NCBI GenBank assembly: GCA_040757065.1
Contig: JBFLXR010000018.1
Coordinates: forward strand, 1 to 42,165
Origin: JBFLXR01 sp040757065
GTDB lineage: Bacteria > Pseudomonadota > Gammaproteobacteria > Burkholderiales > Gallionellaceae
Direction of reading: 5' to 3'
Length of the DNA: 42,165 bases
Below the pieces are notes generated by a model, which saw nothing but the letters and a program-made list of their open reading frames with translations, made no database searches and was not told the DNA's origin. Below are positions 34,814 to 42,165 of the stretch, in pieces. Positions within the stretch are counted from its first letter, which is position 1; each line of letters starts with the position of its first letter. A program made the translations under genes and the position numbers.

Positions 34814-35392
34814 TTTCGGGAATCTCTCGAATTATGCGTGCAGGATTGCCAGCCACAACACTCCACGGCGGCACATCTTTAGTAACGACACTCCCGGCAC
34901 CAACTACCGCCCCTTCACCGATCGTCACTCCTTTAAGAATAATTGCGTTCATTCCAACCCATGCTTTGTTCATGATGCGCACCGGCTTAATAGTCACATG
35001 CGACCAGTTTTTAATTCCTCGCCCCCAATCAGAGACATCCGAAGCGCGCTTACTCCATGCAAGCGCATGAGAATCGTGGTCGACAATCGTTACGCCCCAG
35101 GAAATCAATACGTCATCGCCAATCTCTATTTGTTCTGCTGCGATAAGTCGGCTACCGCCGACAAAACTCCGCTTACCGACCAGAATACTGATATTGTCGC
35201 GTTCGGCCACTGCGTAACCTTCAAAAATTGATGCTCACCGATCTCAAAACGGCAACCCGGCTTAAGCACAAGGTTCCGATATATAGTAACCTTTGCAGTA
35301 GCAGCAATTTTTACCTGATGATTGTTCAACACCCTGCGGCGTGCGGATGCATCTCTGAGGCAATTGAATATATGTTTTATCCTAGAGACCAT
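34803..35392 (-). pseudogene. Hexapeptide-repeat acyltransferase, split by a frameshift
   Basis: Two overlapping frames together make one left-handed beta-helix acetyltransferase of about 196 residues. The first frame (from ATG 35392) gives the N-terminal part up to CRFEIGEH; the second gives SIFEGYAVAERDNISILVGK and continues through hexapeptide repeats to VVGAGSVVTKDVPPWSVVAG and a stop at 34803. A one-base loss near 35231-35233 accounts for the break. The visible motifs, including the WGVTIVDHDSHA region, place it with WcaF/Maa-type O-acetyltransferases. If the break is real, a shorter product from GTG 35210 would lack the first coils. The first ATG overlaps the flippase stop by 11 bp. Confidence 0.8.
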
Positions 35393-36710
35393 GCCTTAAC
35401 CAAGATTCGTTTCTGAATGTATGTCGTAGTATAAAAAGATATGGAATCAGCGTCCCGCTCAACCATCCGATTACACTGCCCCAAACCGCACCTGCCACAC
35501 CAATTCGGTGAATCAAGTATACGGAAAAAAACACATTTAATACAGATGAGGAAATAGCCGCAATTACTTGTATTTTAATAAATTGCATCCCATTAAAAAA
35601 CATTGCCAATGCAGTGCCAACAGAGCAGCAAAACATCCAAATTGCGCAGCCGGCCAATAGTAAATCGGATGGAGTTAAATCCTCCCCAACCCAAGCATGA
35701 ATAATTTCCCTCCCCCACACTGACAGTAATATTGCCACCGGAATGCTGGTAAAACAGGCGATCTTCATCGATTTAAAGAATATTCTCTTAATCCAAAGTA
35801 TATCGCCGCTACTCAATGCTTCGCGATATGCTGGCCACAATGGGGCAAGCAGCAAACCTAAAAACATCGGAAAAATCAGAAATAATTTCATACAAACTGC
35901 GTAGGATGTAACTGAAGATGCGCCAAGGATGTTAGCGATAAGAACGTTATCGACCTCACCTTGAATCAAGGTCGCAATCTGCAAGACAAAAAACATTGCA
36001 CCAGTCCTAATCGCTCCTTTGGCCAGTTCAAGATCAACCATGGCAATACTTGGTCGAATATCAGGCTTGTAGTAATACCAGTAATGCAGATTACTTAGCA
36101 TAGCCGCCATCAACGGGCCAAGCAGTAACACCACCGCGAATGATTGTAACCCCCAATTCATTTGAATGACTGAGTAAAGAAGAACCAAAGTCAAAACCGA
36201 CCCAAGCGCATTCCATAAATTCTCCAGATACCCATCCTGCATACCGCGCTGTACCTTACCAACCAGCGTAACCACCATACTAATGAAAAAGAACGTACCT
36301 ATAATTAAGATTAGATTCGGAATCCCAGCCTGATTGCTTGCGCCGCCAATCAAGCGTTCCCATGGCATCAATGGCCATATACCTGCAAAAAGCATCCATC
36401 CCAGCAGAGCGAACAACATTACCGAGAAAAATAATGTTGATACGATCTGCCGGAGCTTTGCAGGATCCTCACCTTTTGCATACGCAACCATATTGATTGC
36501 CACATTTCCCGCACCGCCATCCATAAACCCGAGCATGGCAATCAATGAGGATGCCGCAACCCAAAGACCGTACTCATCTTTCCCCAGATAGTGGATGCCC
36601 ATCGGCACCATCAACAAAGAAATTCCGATAGCAATCAGTTTGGCAGCAAGCCCTGTCCACGCGGTTCTGACTATATTTCTAGACCTTATGCTTGCGGCAG
36701 TAGTGGACAT
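35382..36710 (-). CDS. Polysaccharide flippase (Wzx/MATE-like)
   Basis: 442 residues, very hydrophobic, with about 12 predicted TM helices in the pattern of the polysaccharide biosynthesis (PST/Wzx) family. The N-terminal RNIVRTAWTGLAAKLIAIGI and PMGIHYLGKDEYGLWVAASS are typical. It is expected to flip the lipid-linked repeat unit across the inner membrane. The coding sequence looks AT-rich against the housekeeping block, as is usual for wzx genes that spread horizontally. It follows fcl by 22 bp. Confidence 0.88.
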   Translation of the reverse strand: MSTTAASIRSRNIVRTAWTGLAAKLIAIGISLLMVPMGIHYLGKDEYGLWVAASSLIAMLGFMDGGAGNVAINMVAYAKGEDPAKLRQIVSTLFFSVMLFALLGWMLFAGIWPLMPWERLIGGASNQAGIPNLILIIGTFFFISMVVTLVGKVQRGMQDGYLENLWNALGSVLTLVLLYSVIQMNWGLQSFAVVLLLGPLMAAMLSNLHYWYYYKPDIRPSIAMVDLELAKGAIRTGAMFFVLQIATLIQGEVDNVLIANILGASSVTSYAVCMKLFLIFPMFLGLLLAPLWPAYREALSSGDILWIKRIFFKSMKIACFTSIPVAILLSVWGREIIHAWVGEDLTPSDLLLAGCAIWMFCCSVGTALAMFFNGMQFIKIQVIAAISSSVLNVFFSVYLIHRIGVAGAVWGSVIGWLSGTLIPYLFILRHTFRNESWLRHGL

Positions 36711-36732
36711 GCGCTAGTAAAAACCCAACCGA

Positions 36733-37722
36733 TCAGGAGGTATGCTCTTCATTAGCTGCAATCGCCGAAGAGTAATGCTCATAGGCCCGCGCGACACCCT
36801 CAGGCAACGTAGTCCGGAATTCCCATCCCAAGTCTTTGATCCGCGAGACGTCCATTAACTTTCTGGGGGTGCCGTCTGGCTTGGTCGGATCAAATACCAG
36901 CTCCCCCTCAAAACCAACTACCTGCTTCACCAGTTCAGCCAGTTCGCGGATACTGAGGTCCTCTCCACTGCCGATGTTGACCAGTGGGGGCCCATCCTCG
37001 TTGAATAAACCCTGCAGCTTGTCCTGCGGTTGCTCAAGCAGGTAGATGCAGGCGTCCGCCATGTCGTCGCTGTATAAGAATTCCCGCTTGGGTGTACCAG
37101 TACCCCAAACTACTACTTCTGCAGCCCCACTCTCCTTCGCTTCGTGCATCTTTCGAATCAGTGCCGGCAAGACGTGCGAATTATTCAGATCGTAGTTGTC
37201 GTTCGGGCCATACAGATTGGTCGGCATGACTGCCAGATAGCGGGTGCCATACTGCCGGTTATAGGCATGACACATCTCGATGCCGGCAATCTTTGCCAGA
37301 GCATACGGGCGGTTAGTGGGCTCCAGCGGACCAGTCAGCAAGTATTCCTCTCGCATAGGCTGAGGGCAGTTCTTAGGGTAGATGCAGGAGGAGCCAAGAA
37401 ACAGGAGGGATTCAACGCCATGCCGCCAAGCCTCATGGATTACGTTGGTCTGGATCGCGAGGTTTTGCTGGATGAACTCGGCTGGGTAGGTGTTGTTGGC
37501 ATAGATCCCTCCCACCTTGGCCGCCGCCAGTAAAACGACTTGCGGACGTTCTTGCTCGAAGAACACTTGTACTGCTGCCTGGTTGGTAAGATCAAGTTCG
37601 GCGTGAGTACGGGCTACCAGATTCCGATAACCTTTAGCCTGCAGTTTTCGGATCAGGGCGGAGCCAACCAACCCACGATGGCCCGCCACAAAGATTTTGC
37701 TTTCGAGGTGAACAGGCATCAT
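36733..37722 (-). CDS. fcl: GDP-L-fucose synthase
   Basis: 329 residues. It carries out the epimerase and NADPH reductase steps that turn GDP-4-keto-6-deoxymannose into GDP-L-fucose. The Rossmann motif GHRGLVGSALIRKL (14-27), SSCIYPKN with the catalytic Ser, YALAK for Tyr-x3-Lys, and NLYGPNDNYD and HVLPALIRKMHEAK are characteristic. The start overlaps the gmd stop (TAATGATG). Paired with gmd it gives the complete two-gene route from GDP-mannose. Confidence 0.96.
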   Translation of the reverse strand: MMPVHLESKIFVAGHRGLVGSALIRKLQAKGYRNLVARTHAELDLTNQAAVQVFFEQERPQVVLLAAAKVGGIYANNTYPAEFIQQNLAIQTNVIHEAWRHGVESLLFLGSSCIYPKNCPQPMREEYLLTGPLEPTNRPYALAKIAGIEMCHAYNRQYGTRYLAVMPTNLYGPNDNYDLNNSHVLPALIRKMHEAKESGAAEVVVWGTGTPKREFLYSDDMADACIYLLEQPQDKLQGLFNEDGPPLVNIGSGEDLSIRELAELVKQVVGFEGELVFDPTKPDGTPRKLMDVSRIKDLGWEFRTTLPEGVARAYEHYSSAIAANEEHTS

Positions 37723-38807
37723 TATTCGCGGTAGTCGTAGGCCTTGTGTCCGTGGCGCTTGATGAGTTCATCACGCTCGGCAGATTTGAGATCTTCCCGC
37801 ACCATTTCAGTCACTAGTGACTTGAAGTCAATTTTGGGTATCCAGCCGAGTTTTTCTCGGGCTTTGGTAGGATCGCCCAATAGGGTTTCAACCTCGGTGG
37901 GGCGGAAGTAACGCGGGTCCACAGCAACAATGCAGCGACCTTCGGCATCATAGCCTTTTTCTTCTACGCCCTGCCCTTCCCAGCGAATTCGGATGCCTAG
38001 CTCTTCGGCCGCCGCTTCGACGAAGTCACGCACGCTGTATTGAATACCGGTCGCAATCACAAAGTCTTCCGCTTGCTCCTGTTGCAGCATGAGCCATTGC
38101 ATTTCAACATAATCTTTGGCGTGCCCCCAGTCGCGCTTGGCATCAAGGTTACCTAAGAACAAACAGTCTTGTAGACCGAGTTTGATCCGTGCCAGTGCAC
38201 GGGTAATTTTACGAGTGACAAAGGTTTCGCCGCGCAGCGGTGACTCATGGTTAAACAAGATGCCGTTGCAGGCATAAATACCGTACGCTTCACGATAATT
38301 CACTGTAATCCAGTAAGCGTACAGCTTCGCCACCGCATAGGGCGAACGGGGATAAAACGGGGTAGTTTCCTTTTGAGGAATTTCTTGCACTAAGCCGTAC
38401 AGTTCAGAAGTCGAGGCCTGGTAGAACTTGGTCTTCCTTTCCAATCCCAATATGCGGATTGCTTCCAGTATCCGCAATGCCCCCAACGCATCCGAATTGG
38501 CCGTGTATTCCGGCTCTTCAAACGAAACTTGAACGTGGCTTTGTGCAGCAAGGTTGTAGATTTCGTCAGGCTGCACTTGCTGAATGATGCGGGTAAGACT
38601 GCTCGAGTCAGTCAGGTCGCCATAATGCAAAACAAAACGCCGACCCGTCTCATGCGGATCCTGATACAGGTGATCTATTCGATCCGTGTTGAACAAAGAT
38701 GCACGGCGCTTGATCCCATGCACCTCATAGCCTTTGTCCAACAGAAACTCAGCTAAATACGCCCCATCCTGACCCGTAACCCCAGTGATGAGCGCGATTT
38801 TTCTCAT
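37722..38807 (-). CDS. gmd: GDP-mannose 4,6-dehydratase
   Basis: 361 residues. An NADP-dependent SDR that makes GDP-4-keto-6-deoxy-D-mannose. The signature ITGVTGQDGAYLAEFLL is at 7-23, QASTSELYG carries the catalytic Ser-Thr-Glu region, SPYAVAKLYAYW has the Tyr-x3-Lys, and NHESPLRGETFVTRKI is diagnostic for Gmd. The ATG at 38807 follows AAAGGAAT. It is the first gene of the eight-gene polysaccharide unit, with an ops-like element in its leader. Confidence 0.97.
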   Translation of the reverse strand: MRKIALITGVTGQDGAYLAEFLLDKGYEVHGIKRRASLFNTDRIDHLYQDPHETGRRFVLHYGDLTDSSSLTRIIQQVQPDEIYNLAAQSHVQVSFEEPEYTANSDALGALRILEAIRILGLERKTKFYQASTSELYGLVQEIPQKETTPFYPRSPYAVAKLYAYWITVNYREAYGIYACNGILFNHESPLRGETFVTRKITRALARIKLGLQDCLFLGNLDAKRDWGHAKDYVEMQWLMLQQEQAEDFVIATGIQYSVRDFVEAAAEELGIRIRWEGQGVEEKGYDAEGRCIVAVDPRYFRPTEVETLLGDPTKAREKLGWIPKIDFKSLVTEMVREDLKSAERDELIKRHGHKAYDYRE

Positions 38808-38859
38808 TGTGATTCCTTTAACGATATACAGTTTAATTGCCGTATTTTACTGAGTTGGG

Positions 38860-38867
38860 CTACCGCC
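38860..38867 (-). promoter_or_regulatory. ops-like element (GGCGGTAG) in the gmd leader
   Basis: The minus strand reads GGTAGGCGGTAGCCC 52 bp upstream of the gmd start. GGCGGTAG is the core of the ops site (GGCGGTAGCGTG) at which RfaH is recruited in enterobacteria to carry RNA polymerase through long surface-polysaccharide operons. An 8-mer is expected about once by chance in both strands of this window, and a second copy does occur inside the small TPR gene, so the support comes from position. Confidence 0.4.
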
Positions 38868-39000
38868 TACCAGCTTTTTCAAAGGCTCAAGATCAGACGC
38901 CACCAGATACTGAGAAGGGGAATTCGATATGAACAGTTATGAAGCTTCGTTGCAAATCTCTATCAATTAATGGCAATTAGCTATTTAGACAGCCCAATTA

Positions 39001-39120
39001 CGTAACGTACGCAAAGACCAGCTGAACGCCCCCTCCCCGACTGGACAAAATACTTTCGAGCAAGCCGCCGGTTTCCTGCGCATTATGGGCGGTGTCAATC
39101 CGTTGGACGTCTCGACAGCA
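39001..39120 (+). pseudogene. Decayed fragment of tex (helix-hairpin-helix part)
   Basis: Reading from 39001 gives RKDQLNAPSPTGQNTFEQAA, then GFLRIMGGVNPLDVS, against RKDLLNVPRLGEKTFEQAAG and FLRIMGGLNPLDAS in the intact tex. In the DNA, 39054-39114 matches 30401-30461 with 7 differences in 61 positions and no gaps. Just before this, the fragment has a 4-base insertion and a 1-base deletion relative to tex. Nothing else of tex is present. It lies on the same strand as tex, on the far side of the polysaccharide cluster. Confidence 0.85.
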
Positions 39121-39349
39121 ACTGTTTTTGCCCCAATGCCGCAGCAAGCCACGCATTGCCCTTCTCCAGCCAGAGCATTGCTCTCGCACTTGTTTCGCCC
39201 AGCACACGCCAGGTCAAAAGTCGCAACAGCAACCTCATGAAAGCGAATTTGGCTGTCTGCTGCAACATTTCGTTCCCACTATGCAAACAGAGAGAATCCA
39301 GCATCATGATTAAGGGGAATTACCAATACGATTGTCGCAATATGCAATA

Positions 39350-39364
39350 TTACATAGAATGTAA
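39350..39364. promoter_or_regulatory. Palindrome upstream of cysD (possible LysR-type site)
   Basis: TTACAT-AGA-ATGTAA, 6-bp perfect arms, 60 bp before the cysD start; it contains a T-N11-A core. CysB, the usual sulfate-assimilation regulator, is a LysR-type protein, so the site is a reasonable candidate. No regulator gene is in the window. Confidence 0.35.
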
Positions 39365-39423
39365 CATTGTCATCATTACCGAGCAGCCAGGTGCAAATTG
39401 CGACAAGGCATATCAGGCAATAA

Positions 39424-40875
39424 ATGAACCTTATTGATTTTTATTCGAACACAGTTTGGGATACCGAATTGGCCAGCAAAAAGCTGGAGGAAGTCGGCAT
39501 AGCCAAAACAAAGCGCACTGCCGAGCGTCGCTTGCAAGATATGGGTTTTCTCCCTCATCCATTGTCGTCGGAGGCATTGCGTGACGAATTTGGCGAGCCC
39601 CCCACAAAGCTTCTGCTCGACTGGGAGTTGCAAACCGCACGCGCTCAGCGCAAGTTGGTTTTATTCGCCGAAATCGCTGTGTTGCCGAATGGGTTGTTCT
39701 GTCTGTTCGCCAACGATGCACGCAATACTCGTTATTGGCATCCGTTTAAACAAAACTCCCGCACCTCGCTGAGCGAACTGCCGCTTACTACAGCCCTGCA
39801 AGCACTGCAGCACCACATCGGTAAAGAAATTGTTGTTTTACCCCACGGAAGCCTCACGGAGCCTTGCCGTAAACTACCCACCATTGCGAATGTAGCGTTG
39901 GCGATGTCTTCCTATCAGCCGGTTCTTGACCTGAGCGGTCAGACTTTATCGCATCGGACGGCGCCCTCCCCCGGCGAACACCTGAGCCACTTGGACAGAT
40001 TGGAAGCAGAAAGCATCCAAATTATGCGCGAAGTCGCTGCCGAGGCCGACAATCCGGTTATGTTGTACTCAATCGGGAAAGACAGCTCGGTTATGCTGCA
40101 TCTGGCGCGCAAAGCATTTTACCCGGCACCGCCCCCGTTTCCGCTACTGCATGTCGACACACGCTGGAAATTCCGCGAAATGTATTTGTTCAGAGACCAC
40201 ATGGCGGAAGTGAGCGGCATGGATTTGCTGATACACATCAACCCGGAAGCTATCGAGAAAGACATCAATCCTTTCGATCACGGTTCCGCCTTGCATACCG
40301 ACATCACCAAAACCGAAGGTTTAAAGCAAGCGCTGGACAAATGGAAATTCGATGTCGCTTTCGGCGGGGCACGCCGCGACGAAGAAAAATCCCGCGCGAA
40401 GGAACGTATCTTTTCGTTCCGCACCGAGAATCATCGCTGGGATCCCAAAAACCAGCGCCCGGAGCTGTGGGACTTATATAACTGCAAAAAACGCAAAGGC
40501 GAGAGCATCCGGGTTTTCCCCCTCTCTAATTGGACCGAACTGGATATCTGGCAATACATTTACCGCGAAAACATCCCGATCGTACCGCTCTATTTCGCCA
40601 AGGAACGCCCTGTCGTAGTGCGCGACGGAATGATTTTAATGGTCGACGACGACCGCATGCGTCTGATGCCGGGCGAAAAAATCGAACGCAAAAATATCCG
40701 CTTCCGTACGCTCGGTTGCTATCCATTAAGCGGCGCTATCGAATCCGATGCTGAAACCTTGCCGCAAATTATTCTGGAACTGATGAATGCACGCGTTTCC
40801 GAACGCCAGGGCCGCGCCATCGATAGCGACCAATCAGCCTCAATGGAAAAGAAGAAGCAGGAAGGATATTTCTAA
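39424..40875 (+). CDS. cysD: Sulfate adenylyltransferase subunit 2 (CysD) with an extra N-terminal domain
   Basis: 483 residues. From about residue 186 (HLSHLDRLEAESIQIMREV) it is a complete CysD of normal size (about 298 residues), with the PP-loop YSIGKDSSVMLHL near 214-226 and the C-terminal LGCYPLSGA and SERQGRAID motifs. With CysN it makes adenosine 5'-phosphosulfate from sulfate and ATP. Residues 1 to about 160 form an additional, unrecognised soluble domain, followed by a linker (161-185). An internal ATG at 39904 could start an ordinary CysD of 323 residues, but neither ATG has a clear ribosome site. The upstream part is an uninterrupted, protein-like frame, so a fusion is favoured. 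The cysN start overlaps the stop (TAATG). Confidence 0.9.
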   Translation: MNLIDFYSNTVWDTELASKKLEEVGIAKTKRTAERRLQDMGFLPHPLSSEALRDEFGEPPTKLLLDWELQTARAQRKLVLFAEIAVLPNGLFCLFANDARNTRYWHPFKQNSRTSLSELPLTTALQALQHHIGKEIVVLPHGSLTEPCRKLPTIANVALAMSSYQPVLDLSGQTLSHRTAPSPGEHLSHLDRLEAESIQIMREVAAEADNPVMLYSIGKDSSVMLHLARKAFYPAPPPFPLLHVDTRWKFREMYLFRDHMAEVSGMDLLIHINPEAIEKDINPFDHGSALHTDITKTEGLKQALDKWKFDVAFGGARRDEEKSRAKERIFSFRTENHRWDPKNQRPELWDLYNCKKRKGESIRVFPLSNWTELDIWQYIYRENIPIVPLYFAKERPVVVRDGMILMVDDDRMRLMPGEKIERKNIRFRTLGCYPLSGAIESDAETLPQIILELMNARVSERQGRAIDSDQSASMEKKKQEGYF

Positions 40876-41999
40876 TGCCCCATACCGCGCACAAACATGC
40901 AGCATACGCAGCACCGACCGCCGCAGAAGCCCGACTGGCTGTTGAAAGTTATATCGCTCAGCAAGAAAGGCTGAGTTTGTTGCGCTTTATTACCTGCGGC
41001 AGCGTCGACGATGGCAAAAGCACCTTGATCGGGAGAATGTTGTGGGAAGCCAAGCAGATTTACGAAGATCAAGCTTCCTCGCTAAAGAGCGACTCAAAAA
41101 AACACGGCACGCAGGGTGAAAATATCGATTTTGCGCTCCTCGTAGATGGCTTAGCCGCAGAACGCGAACAAGGCATTACCATCGATGTAGCCTACCGTTT
41201 CTTTTCTACCGACAAGCGCAAATTCATCGTTGCCGACACCCCGGGACACGAGCAATATACCCGCAACATGGTAACCGGCGCCTCGACTGCAGATGTCGCC
41301 ATCCTTCTCATCGATGCGCGTAGCGGCGTACTGACCCAAACCCGCCGCCATGCCTATCTGGTGTCGCTGATGGGGATTCGTCATGTGGTACTCGCCATCA
41401 ATAAAATGGATTTGGTGTATTTCGATCCCGTAGTTTTCAAAAAAATTCAAGACGAATTTAATCAATTCTCTGCCAATCTTGGCTTTAAAAGTGTCACCCC
41501 GATCCCGTTATCCGCACTGAAAGGCGATAACATTTTTTCACGTTCCGCCAACACGCATTGGTATAACGGCCCAACGTTGCTCGGCTATTTGGAGACCGTC
41601 AATATCGAGCATAGCGCGCATCATCCCTTCGTCTTTCCGGTGCAGTGGGTAAATCGCCCGAACCAGGATTTTCGCGGTTTCACCGGCACCATCGCCGACG
41701 GCAATATACGAGCCGGCGATGAAATTCGGGTAACAGCAACTGGCCAAACCGCCACCATTGCGAGCATTGTGTCATTCGACGGTAACCTGTCCAGCGCACA
41801 GCGCGGACAGTCGGTCACGCTCACGCTAGACCGCGAAATCGACATTTCGCGCGGCGATGTCTTAAGCCTTGCACAGAATCCACTTGAGACCACAGACAAT
41901 TTCGAAGCTACAGTTGTCTGGATGAGCGATGAGTCCGGCCTTCCGGGCCGAACTTATGATCTAAAGCTTTCCAGCCAGTGCGACGTCCCCCCATCTTGA
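40875..41999 (+). pseudogene. cysN: Sulfate adenylyltransferase subunit 1 (CysN), truncated by IS insertion
   Basis: The GTPase subunit of ATP sulfurylase. The G-domain is complete: GSVDDGKST (42-50), DTPGHEQYTRNM, NKMDLV and SALKGDN, followed by the second, EF-Tu-like beta-barrel. Native sequence ends at residue 368 (base 41978) in TYDLKLSSQ. The last six residues and the stop come from IS DNA. Normal CysN has at least about 60 more residues (third barrel), and CysNC fusions have a kinase domain beyond. The truncated protein probably cannot support normal ATP sulfurylase function, unless the rest exists elsewhere. Confidence 0.85.
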
Positions 42000-42165
42000 G
42001 TAGCACCTGAGATTAGAGTCCAATCGCAACCACAAAGGAGATTGGACATGAAGAAGCGATTCACGGAAGAACAGATCATCGGATTTTTGCGGGAGGCGGA
42101 CAGCGGTATGCCCGTCAAGGATTTGTGTCGGCGGCACGGATTCTCCGAAGCGAGCTACTACCTGT
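41979..42165 (+). mobile_element. Left (5') end of an IS3-family insertion sequence
   Basis: From TGCGACGTCCCCCC (41979) the sequence no longer fits cysN and leads into an IS3-type orfA. A TG start is usual for IS3-family ends. The 69 bp between this point and orfA is the IS leader. The element runs off the window, so its right end and target duplication are unseen. It has the same orientation as the fragment at the left edge. Confidence 0.8.
42048..42165 (+). CDS. IS3-family transposase OrfA, N-terminal part (runs off the window)
   Basis: 39 codons are visible: MKKRFTEEQIIGFLREADSG, then MPVKDLCRRHGFSEASYYL. This is the helix-turn-helix (HTH_8/IS3 OrfA) start of an IS3-family transposase. 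The ATG is preceded by AAAGGAG at a 7-base spacing. OrfA normally continues by a -1 frameshift into OrfB, of which the window's left edge shows a C-terminal piece, possibly from another copy. Confidence 0.88.
   Translation, partial: MKKRFTEEQIIGFLREADSGMPVKDLCRRHGFSEASYYL

Larger units (their letters stand above)
38808..39423. other. 616-bp region between gmd and cysD with no intact gene
   Basis: It holds the gmd leader (with the ops-like motif), a decayed tex fragment and the upstream region of cysD, listed separately. A minus-strand frame of 70 codons at 39095-39307 (with LLLRLLTWRVLGETSARAML) has no recognisable family and overlaps the tex remnant; it is not called as a gene. Confidence 0.7.

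Noticed and set aside
39095..39307. 70-codon minus-strand frame between gmd and cysD
   Set aside because: No recognisable family, no clear ribosome site, and it runs antisense into the tex remnant.
28000..42165. Antisense frames over tex, cysD and cysN
   Set aside because: They are shadows of strong coding sequence on the other strand, with no domain content.

Overview
The window reads as a chromosomal segment of a betaproteobacterium. The fatty-acid/DNA-metabolism block has the order shared by beta- and gammaproteobacteria. The short flagellin, the BcsD-type cellulose operon and a haem-motif chemoreceptor would fit the Gallionellaceae/Nitrosomonadales, but that placement is an inference from general resemblance. 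Both edges carry pieces of IS3-family elements in the same orientation, so the window may be a contig bounded by copies of one repeated element.

Layout: (1) 1-936: the 3' end of an IS3 transposase cuts off a chemoreceptor gene that has a periplasmic CxxCH motif. (2) 1031-11348, all on the minus strand: yceD-rpmF-plsX-fabH-fabD-fabG-acpP-fabF-pabC-mltG-tmk-holB-tatD, with maf divergent. rpmF (59 aa) is too short for a simple ORF listing but is clear. (3) 12012-22870, minus: a cellulose operon in the order bcsD, bcsP/R-like gene, bcsA-bcsB, bcsC, a small TPR gene, bcsZ. The bcsA and bcsB frames would form one continuous BcsAB polypeptide. They are broken by an in-frame TGA at a conserved Trp and by a one-base loss in a G7 tract inside the PilZ c-di-GMP-binding motif. 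(4) 23022-27539, minus: ppsA and a two-component pair. (5) 27761-31055, plus: flagellin with a clear terminator, then tex.

(6) 31052-38807, minus: a surface-polysaccharide cluster transcribed gmd-fcl-flippase-acyltransferase (frameshifted)-methyltransferase-epimerase-GT-GT2. Gmd and Fcl supply GDP-L-fucose, the flippase exports the unit and the rest build or decorate it. No polymerase or export machinery is present. An ops-like GGCGGTAG lies in the gmd leader. A decayed fragment of tex lies beyond gmd, so the cluster is bracketed by tex sequence. (7) 39424-42165, plus: cysD with an unrecognised N-terminal domain of about 160 residues, then cysN cut off by a second IS3-family end.

The strongest leads are the broken BcsAB fusion, the tex remnant flanking the polysaccharide cluster, the enlarged CysD, the haem-motif receptor and the possible ops site. 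No CRISPR array, tRNA, rRNA or phage was seen.
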